Shown in pieces: positions 36,532 to 41,407 of a stretch of 41,407 bases of DNA. Each line of letters opens with the position of its first letter. Within the stretch, counting starts at the first letter, position 1. The stretch is from Ancalomicrobiaceae bacterium (GTDB lineage: Bacteria > Pseudomonadota > Alphaproteobacteria > Rhizobiales > Ancalomicrobiaceae). The notes beneath the pieces are model-generated. The model made no database searches. It was not told the DNA's origin and saw only the letters and a list, made by a program, of their open reading frames with translations. The stretch covers positions 1 through 41,407 of the forward strand of contig JARLIT010000263.1 of the NCBI GenBank assembly GCA_031291575.1. The letters run 5' to 3'. Both the position numbers and the translations under genes were made by a program.

Positions 36532-36564
36532 GGGGACCGATCCCGCGTTGCGGCGGTCTGCCCC
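36532..36564. terminator. Candidate bidirectional terminator hairpin
   Basis: Nested stems lie between the convergent permease and molybdoenzyme genes: GACCG (36535-36539) with CGGTC (36554-36558), and inside it CCGC (36543-36546) with GCGG (36550-36553) around a GTT loop. Outer G and C runs may extend it. There is no T-run. Confidence 0.4.
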
Positions 36565-36594
36565 CTGGCGCGATGGTTCTTGCGTCTTGACAGG

Positions 36595-38889
36595 TCAGCG
36601 CCCGGCGAAGGCGGGCGGCGAGAACACCGTGAGCGCGGGGAGTTCGCTCGTCCAGCGTTCAATGCGAACCAGCGTCGTGTGGGCGATATTGGCCTGGGAA
36701 AGGCCGGACGTGCCTTTGTCGAGCGTCAGGACGTTGGGGTTGCCGTGGACCTCGACCATGTCGCCGTCGATCACCTGAGGGTCGAACCAGGCGCCGGTCG
36801 CCAGCCAGGCGACATCGGGCCGCACGTTGTCGGTCATCACGGCTCCGGCGAGGCAACGGCCGCGGGCGTTGGAGATGAGGACGATGTCGCCATCGCCAAT
36901 GCCGTAGCGCCGGGCGGTGTCCGGGTGAAGGTAGACCGGCTCGCGCTCTCTGACCTTGCTGGCGCGCGACCGCGGTCCGTTATCGATCTGGCCGTGCAGG
37001 CGCGTCAGTGGCTGACCAGAAACAAGATGCAGCATGCCGTCGACGCCGGCCTTGCCCAGCCATTCGGCCGGCTCGAGCCACACCGGGTGACCGGGGCAGT
37101 CGGCTAGGCCGAGGCGATCGATCCAGTCGGAAGAAATCTCGATGCGGCCGCTCGGCGTCGCTAAGGGATGGGCCTCCGGATCCTCGACAAAGGCGCCGAA
37201 TTGCGTCCGCGTTTTGTCGGTCCAAGGGCAGTCGAACCGGCCCGCAGCGCGGAAGGCTTCGAAGTCGGGCAGCGTAACGTTCTCCTTGGCAGCGACGGCT
37301 GTGGCCTGATCCCACAGATGGCTGAGCCAACCGTCTTCGTCGCGGCCCTCGGTGAAGGCGTCGAAGCTGCCCAGCCGGCGGGACAGGTCGCGGAAGACAT
37401 CGTGGTCGCTTCGGCTTTCGCCGATCGTCGGCATCAATGCCTCCATGAACATCAGCGCCGGGTCGCGCCGGTTCATCATGATGTCGGGCCGTTCGAGCGG
37501 CGAATTGATCGGCAGGACGATGTCGGCACGCCGAGCGGTCGCCGTCCACCAGATGTCGTGGGCGATGACGGTTTCCGGTCGCGTCCAGGCACGCGACAGG
37601 CGATTGAGATCCTGATGATGATGGAAGGGATTGCCGCCCACCCAGTAGACGAGACGGATCTCAGGATAGGTCCGCGTCTCGCCGTCATAGGTGAAGCTGT
37701 CGCCCGGGTGGAGCAGCAGATCCGAGATGCGCGCCACCGGAATGAAATCCTTGACCGGGTTTTGCCCCTGCGCCAGCGACGGCCAGTTGATGTGGTTGCC
37801 GGGCCGACCGACCGGCGTGGTCGAGCCGTAGCCGAAGGCAAAGCCTCCGCCCGGCGTGCCGATCTGGCCGAGCATGGCGGCGAGCGCCAGGCCCATCCAC
37901 AGTGGCTGTTCGCCGTGGTCGGCCCGCTGAATCCCCCAGGTGAGCGAAATCGTCGTGCGCAGCGCCGCCATGTCGGCGGCAAGCGCCCGGATCGTCTCGG
38001 GGCTGAGGCCGGTGATGGCGGCGGCCCACTCCGGCGTCTTGGCCTGTCCGTCCGTTCGGCCGAGGAGGTAGGCCTCAAGACGGTCCCAACCAACCGTGTA
38101 GCGGTCGAGGAAGGCACGGTCGACCTTACCGGCGGTCAGCAGCGCGTGGGCGATCCCCATCATCAACGCGGTATCGGTGTTCGGCCGCGGCGCAATCCAT
38201 TCGGCCCCGAATTCGATCGCCATGTCCGAACGGTTGGGCGAGATGTTGACGATGCGCGTGCCGTTTCGGTGCGCCACCTGCAGCCAGCTGTCGACCTCGT
38301 GGCGTGACGTGCCACTTGACATCACCTGTGCCGTCCGGCCGGAAATGCCGCCAAAACAGACGAGCAGCTGGCAATGGGCGGCCAGCAGCGGCCAACTGGT
38401 CACCTCGTCCTGAAAGACGCGATTGCTCATGCCGGTGATGTGCGGCAGCAGCACTTCGCCGGTGGCGTGGGAATAGGTATCGACCGCCGATACGTAGCCG
38501 CCGATGGTGTTCAGGAACCGCCGCAGCTGCGACTGGGCGTGATGGAAGCGCCCGGCGCTCGCCCAGCCGTAGGAACCGGCGAAGATCGCCCGGTTGCCGT
38601 GGGTCTTGATGACGCGCGAGAGCTCCGACGCCGCCATATCCAGCGCCTCGTCCCAGCCCACTTCGACGAAGCCGTCGGCGTTGCGGCTCTTGCCGTCCCG
38701 CTTGTCGAGCCAGCCCTTGCGGATGGCAGGGCGAAGGATGCGTGTTCCCCGATCGCGAACCGCGCCGAGCCAACCCTCGCCAATCACCGAGGGAGTTGGA
38801 TCGTCGGCGACCGGCTCAAGCCGCAGCGCCTCGCCTTCGCCCCTGGCAACATAGCTGCCCCAATGCGCACACGCATATCTCTCGCCCAT
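36595..38889 (-). CDS. BisC/TorA-type molybdopterin oxidoreductase
   Basis: 764 residues, close to biotin sulfoxide reductase. It is a DMSO-reductase-family enzyme with bis-MGD cofactor. The N-terminus has no Cys-rich iron-sulfur motif. The predicted molybdenum ligand is Ser111 in GSYGWASAGRFHHAQS, the serine class that includes BisC, TorA and DMSO reductase. Further family motifs are NPFHHHQDLNRL, HDIWWTATARRADIVLP and, near the C-terminus, SGQPLTRLHGQID. There is no Tat signal, so it should be cytoplasmic. ATG at 38889 has GGAG upstream; a TTG at 38919 is less likely. These enzymes reduce S- or N-oxides. Its place in a sugar locus, divergent from transketolase genes across an operator-like motif, is unexplained. 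Confidence 0.88.
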   Translation of the reverse strand: MGERYACAHWGSYVARGEGEALRLEPVADDPTPSVIGEGWLGAVRDRGTRILRPAIRKGWLDKRDGKSRNADGFVEVGWDEALDMAASELSRVIKTHGNRAIFAGSYGWASAGRFHHAQSQLRRFLNTIGGYVSAVDTYSHATGEVLLPHITGMSNRVFQDEVTSWPLLAAHCQLLVCFGGISGRTAQVMSSGTSRHEVDSWLQVAHRNGTRIVNISPNRSDMAIEFGAEWIAPRPNTDTALMMGIAHALLTAGKVDRAFLDRYTVGWDRLEAYLLGRTDGQAKTPEWAAAITGLSPETIRALAADMAALRTTISLTWGIQRADHGEQPLWMGLALAAMLGQIGTPGGGFAFGYGSTTPVGRPGNHINWPSLAQGQNPVKDFIPVARISDLLLHPGDSFTYDGETRTYPEIRLVYWVGGNPFHHHQDLNRLSRAWTRPETVIAHDIWWTATARRADIVLPINSPLERPDIMMNRRDPALMFMEALMPTIGESRSDHDVFRDLSRRLGSFDAFTEGRDEDGWLSHLWDQATAVAAKENVTLPDFEAFRAAGRFDCPWTDKTRTQFGAFVEDPEAHPLATPSGRIEISSDWIDRLGLADCPGHPVWLEPAEWLGKAGVDGMLHLVSGQPLTRLHGQIDNGPRSRASKVREREPVYLHPDTARRYGIGDGDIVLISNARGRCLAGAVMTDNVRPDVAWLATGAWFDPQVIDGDMVEVHGNPNVLTLDKGTSGLSQANIAHTTLVRIERWTSELPALTVFSPPAFAGR

Positions 38890-38945
38890 ATTGCTCCGTC
38901 TCCCCACCCTGATAGTCAATTCCCGTCTTTACAAATGCGATCTAT

Positions 38946-38956
38946 TTTGACATATG
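38946..38956. promoter_or_regulatory. Third copy of the operator-like motif
   Basis: TTTGACATATG, identical to the copy at 31688-31698, lies between the divergent molybdoenzyme and transketolase genes. It includes a perfect 8-base palindrome ACATATGT (38950-38957). It suggests common control of the two halves of the sugar locus. Confidence 0.55.
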
Positions 38957-39003
38957 TAAGAGCGACCCGCAAGGTTCGGTCGTTTCATCTGGAGAGTTGG
39001 CAA

Positions 39004-39930
39004 ATGCACAATGCGAGGGCAACCGAGGAGGTAGCGCTCGGCATCCGTCGTCGGGTGTTCGAACACACGATCCGCAACAACGGCGGCTATCTCAGCCAAG
39101 CCTGTTCCGCCGCCGAGCAGTTGGCGTGGCTCTACAATGAGGAACTCAACATCGGCGAGCCGACGCTTCCGATGATCCCGACTCCGTTCGTTGGCGTCCC
39201 GTCGGCCGGTAACACGGCCTATCACACCGGCGCCGGCTATAACGGCCCCGCCGCGCCGCAGTTTGATCGCCTGTTCATCGCTCCGGCCCACTACGCGCTG
39301 GCTGCCTATGCGACGCTGATCGAGGTCGGCCGCATGGCGCCCGAAGGGCTGCTGCAATTCAACAAGGACGGCTCGTCGGTCGAGATGATCGGCGCCGAGC
39401 ATTCGCCGGGCATGGAGGTGCACAACGGCACGCTCGGCATCGGCCTGTCCACCGGCTGTGGGCTGGCGGTTGGGCGGCGTCTCAAGGGCGAGACCGGCCG
39501 TGTTTGGGTGTTCATGTCCGACGGCGAGGTCCAGGAGGGACAGACCTGGGAAGCGGTGCAGGCAGCAGCCAATTTCGGCGTCGACACGCTGCAGGCCATT
39601 TGTGACGTCAACGCCCAGCAATGCGACGGTGCCATGGACTCGGTGATGGACGTCCGCGACATCAAGACCAAGTTCGAGGCATTCGGAGCGGTGGTCGCCG
39701 AGATTGACGGTCACGACATCACGGCGATGCGCGACGCGTCTCGGCTGTCCCACCCCGGCCAGCCGCTGATCATTCTGGCGCGCACAAGCCCCTACCAGGG
39801 CATGAGCCACCTCAAGAGGCGGTTTCCCCGCCTGCACTACGTCCGCTTCAAGAGTGACGAGGACCGCGCTGCGGCCAACGCCGCAATTGCCGCCGAACTC
39901 GGCATCCCTGCCGTTGATTACGTTCATTGA
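39004..39930 (+). CDS. Transketolase N-terminal subunit (split transketolase A)
   Basis: 308 residues covering the thiamine-diphosphate-binding half of a transketolase. The pyrophosphate/metal motif is SDGEVQEG (Ser172-Asp173-Gly174) with the partner Asn203 in DVNAQQCDG. The substrate-side loop is GAEHSPGMEVHNGTLGIGLS. ATG at 39004 follows GGAGAG. The other half is the next gene, nine bases away; together they form an alpha2beta2-type enzyme. It moves two-carbon ketol units between sugar phosphates. Split transketolases of this kind include the apulose-4-phosphate enzyme AptAB and others. Given the neighbouring kinase genes, a dedicated catabolic role is more likely than housekeeping. Confidence 0.9.
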   Translation: MHNARATEEVALGIRRRVFEHTIRNNGGYLSQACSAAEQLAWLYNEELNIGEPTLPMIPTPFVGVPSAGNTAYHTGAGYNGPAAPQFDRLFIAPAHYALAAYATLIEVGRMAPEGLLQFNKDGSSVEMIGAEHSPGMEVHNGTLGIGLSTGCGLAVGRRLKGETGRVWVFMSDGEVQEGQTWEAVQAAANFGVDTLQAICDVNAQQCDGAMDSVMDVRDIKTKFEAFGAVVAEIDGHDITAMRDASRLSHPGQPLIILARTSPYQGMSHLKRRFPRLHYVRFKSDEDRAAANAAIAAELGIPAVDYVH

Positions 39931-39939
39931 GGTCGCGTC

Positions 39940-40944
39940 ATGGTTGAAATGGTCACCCGTCCTTACGCGAGCGCCTTCGAGGCGTACGCGCTCGCCCATC
40001 CGGAAGTCATGTGCCTGTCGGCCGACCTCACCTCGTCCTGCGAGGTCGACGGCTTCCGGGATCGCCATCCGGACCGCTTCCTGTCCCTCGGCATGGCCGA
40101 GCAGAACATGATGAGCTTTGCCGGCGGCCTCGGGCTGGCCGGCTTCCGCCCGTTCCTGCATACGTTCGGCGTCTTCCTCTACCGTCGTCCGTACGATCAG
40201 CTGATGGCTTCCGTCGCCTATCCGCGCCGCAAGGTCCGCCTCATGGGCTTCCTGCCAGGCATTACCACGCCCGGCGGCATGACCCATCAGGCGATCGAGG
40301 ACATCTCGGTGATGCGCTCGATCCCCAACATGACCATTCTCGAGACCGGTGATGCCACTGAAGTCGAGTCGATCTGCGCCGCCGCCGATTCCGTCGATGG
40401 TCCGGTCTATTGCCGCGTCCTGCGAGGGTCGGTCCCCCGCTTGTTCGACACGCCGATCGAGGTCGGCAAGATGCGCGAACTGTCAACCGGTTCCGACGTG
40501 CTGGTGGTCACTGCCGGCATCACCACCGAGGAGGCGCTGCGCGCCCGCGGCGCCCTGACCAAGGCCGGCATCTCGATCCGCCATCTGCATCTCAACACCA
40601 TCAAGCCGTTCAACACTGAGGCGTTGCTCGACCATATCGCCGCGGTCAAGCATGGCGTGGTCACGCTCGAAAACCATGTGACCGAAGGCGGCATCGGCTC
40701 GCTGGTCGCCGAGACCATGGCCGATCACGGCGTCGGCAAGCGCCTGATCCGCCTCGGCCTCAAGGACACCTATGCCCACGGCGGATCGCGGCCCTACCTG
40801 ATGCACTACTACGGCCTCGACGCCACGGCGCTGGTGGCAGGCATCGAACGCCTCATCGGTACCCGCTTCGGCATTACCGATGCCGACCTCGATGCCGTCC
40901 GCATCGACGCCGTCCACTCGGTGGCCAAGGCGGAGGCACTCTGA
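39940..40944 (+). CDS. Transketolase C-terminal subunit (split transketolase B)
   Basis: 334 residues with the pyrimidine-binding domain and the C-terminal domain. Catalytic Glu54 lies in GMAEQNMMSFAGGL, the residue that activates thiamine diphosphate. Further motifs are GGMTHQAIEDISVMRSIPNM and, in the C-terminal domain, TLENHVTEGGIGS. It is coupled tightly to the A subunit upstream. Its stop shares a base with the start of the RuBisCO-like gene (TGATG), so the three are one operon. The function pairs with subunit A; the acceptor and donor sugars are unknown. Confidence 0.9.
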   Translation: MVEMVTRPYASAFEAYALAHPEVMCLSADLTSSCEVDGFRDRHPDRFLSLGMAEQNMMSFAGGLGLAGFRPFLHTFGVFLYRRPYDQLMASVAYPRRKVRLMGFLPGITTPGGMTHQAIEDISVMRSIPNMTILETGDATEVESICAAADSVDGPVYCRVLRGSVPRLFDTPIEVGKMRELSTGSDVLVVTAGITTEEALRARGALTKAGISIRHLHLNTIKPFNTEALLDHIAAVKHGVVTLENHVTEGGIGSLVAETMADHGVGKRLIRLGLKDTYAHGGSRPYLMHYYGLDATALVAGIERLIGTRFGITDADLDAVRIDAVHSVAKAEAL

Positions 40945-41407
40945 TGTCCCGCTTCTCTGTGACCTACCGCATATTCTCCGGCAGCCTCCAGGAGGCCACG
41001 GACCGGGCGGCGGGGGTCACCCTCGAACAGACCGTCGAGGTCCCGCGCGACGTGGTCCCGCACGGCTATATCGAGGACGTCATTCTCGGTCGGGTGGAGG
41101 CGATCACCCCCGAGGACGAGGGAATCTACTGCGCCCGTATCAGTTACAGCCCGGACAGCGTCGGCAATGACCTGCCCCAGCTGCTCAACGTGATCTTCGG
41201 CAACTCCTCGATCCAGAAGGGTCTCAAGGTCGTGGGGCTCGAGCTGGACGAAGTGCTGGCCAAGCGCTTCCCGGGCGCCCGCTTCGGCATTGCCGGCGTC
41301 CGCACCCGCGCCAACCGGCCGCGGGGTGGGCTCATTTGTCCTGTGATCAAGCCGCAGGGCAGTGACGTCGCGACACTTGCCGATCTCGCCTACACCTGCG
41401 CTCTGGC
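40944..41407 (+). CDS. RuBisCO-like protein (form IV), truncated by the window edge
   Basis: The first 154 codons of a protein that runs off the right edge. The N-terminal alpha/beta domain matches RuBisCO large-chain relatives: EQTVEVPRDVV, YIEDVILGRVE, ISYSPDSVGNDLPQLLNVIF and GNSSIQKGLKVVGLE. The barrel begins with ICPVIKPQG, where Lys136 corresponds to RuBisCO Lys175 but the residue two places on is Gln instead of Lys. This points to a non-carboxylating RuBisCO-like protein. Known functions of the group include enolase or isomerase steps in methionine salvage and the OiaX step on 3-oxo-isoapionate 4-phosphate. It is third in an operon with the split transketolase. The remaining active-site residues lie outside the window. 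Confidence 0.85.
   Translation, partial: MSRFSVTYRIFSGSLQEATDRAAGVTLEQTVEVPRDVVPHGYIEDVILGRVEAITPEDEGIYCARISYSPDSVGNDLPQLLNVIFGNSSIQKGLKVVGLELDEVLAKRFPGARFGIAGVRTRANRPRGGLICPVIKPQGSDVATLADLAYTCAL

Noticed and set aside
1..41407. tRNA genes, CRISPR arrays, phage or transposase genes
   Set aside because: None recognised by reading the sequence and the protein frames; no regularly spaced repeats seen.

Overview
The window is GC-rich chromosomal DNA, most likely from an alphaproteobacterium of the rhizobial order (Hyphomicrobiales). The strongest sign is a nepR-ecfG pair, the alphaproteobacterial general stress response (GSR) core. With it go five perfect matches to the EcfG promoter pattern GGAAC-N16-CGTT, all in the first 5.8 kb. 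I saw no tRNA, rRNA, CRISPR array, transposase or intact mobile element.

Region 1 (1-7051) is a stress-response block. It holds a three-gene phosphorelay operon (CHASE3 histidine kinase, single-domain receiver, receiver fused to a HisKA_2 kinase), a leftward set of small membrane or secreted genes of which one carries two compensating frameshifts, nepR-ecfG, a PNPOx-like general stress protein, a DUF3309 peptide and a glycine-zipper lipoprotein. EcfG-type promoters precede the kinase operon, the small membrane genes, nepR-ecfG and the stress protein. One more points off the left edge.

Region 2 (7052-16200) is accessory. A non-coding stretch carries two abutting palindromic elements. Three AraC-family regulators follow, the first lacking its second helix-turn-helix. 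Then come a YtcJ-like amidohydrolase with a Cys/His-rich tail, a DoxX-like membrane protein, a haloperoxidase-type alpha/beta hydrolase, a DUF1275 membrane protein and Dps.

Region 3 (16500-26100) is a complete MdtABC-type RND efflux system with its own outer-membrane lipoprotein. The second pump subunit carries a low-complexity insertion of about 60 residues.

Region 4 (26400 to the right edge) is a large carbohydrate-catabolism locus and the most interesting part. Leftward run an FGGY kinase, a zinc alcohol dehydrogenase, a class II aldolase/epimerase, a PfkB kinase and a SorC-type regulator. Rightward run a ribose-type ABC transporter (binding protein, ATPase, two permeases), a convergent BisC-type molybdoenzyme, a split transketolase and the start of a RuBisCO-like protein cut by the window end. 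The motif TTTGACATA(T/A)G occurs twice between the kinase and binding-protein genes and once between the molybdoenzyme and transketolase genes, so both halves are probably one regulon. The kinase + split transketolase + RuBisCO-like protein set recalls D-apiose/apulose and isoapionate catabolism. The exact gene set, with an AraD-like enzyme, two kinase families and a molybdoenzyme, is not a pathway I recognise.
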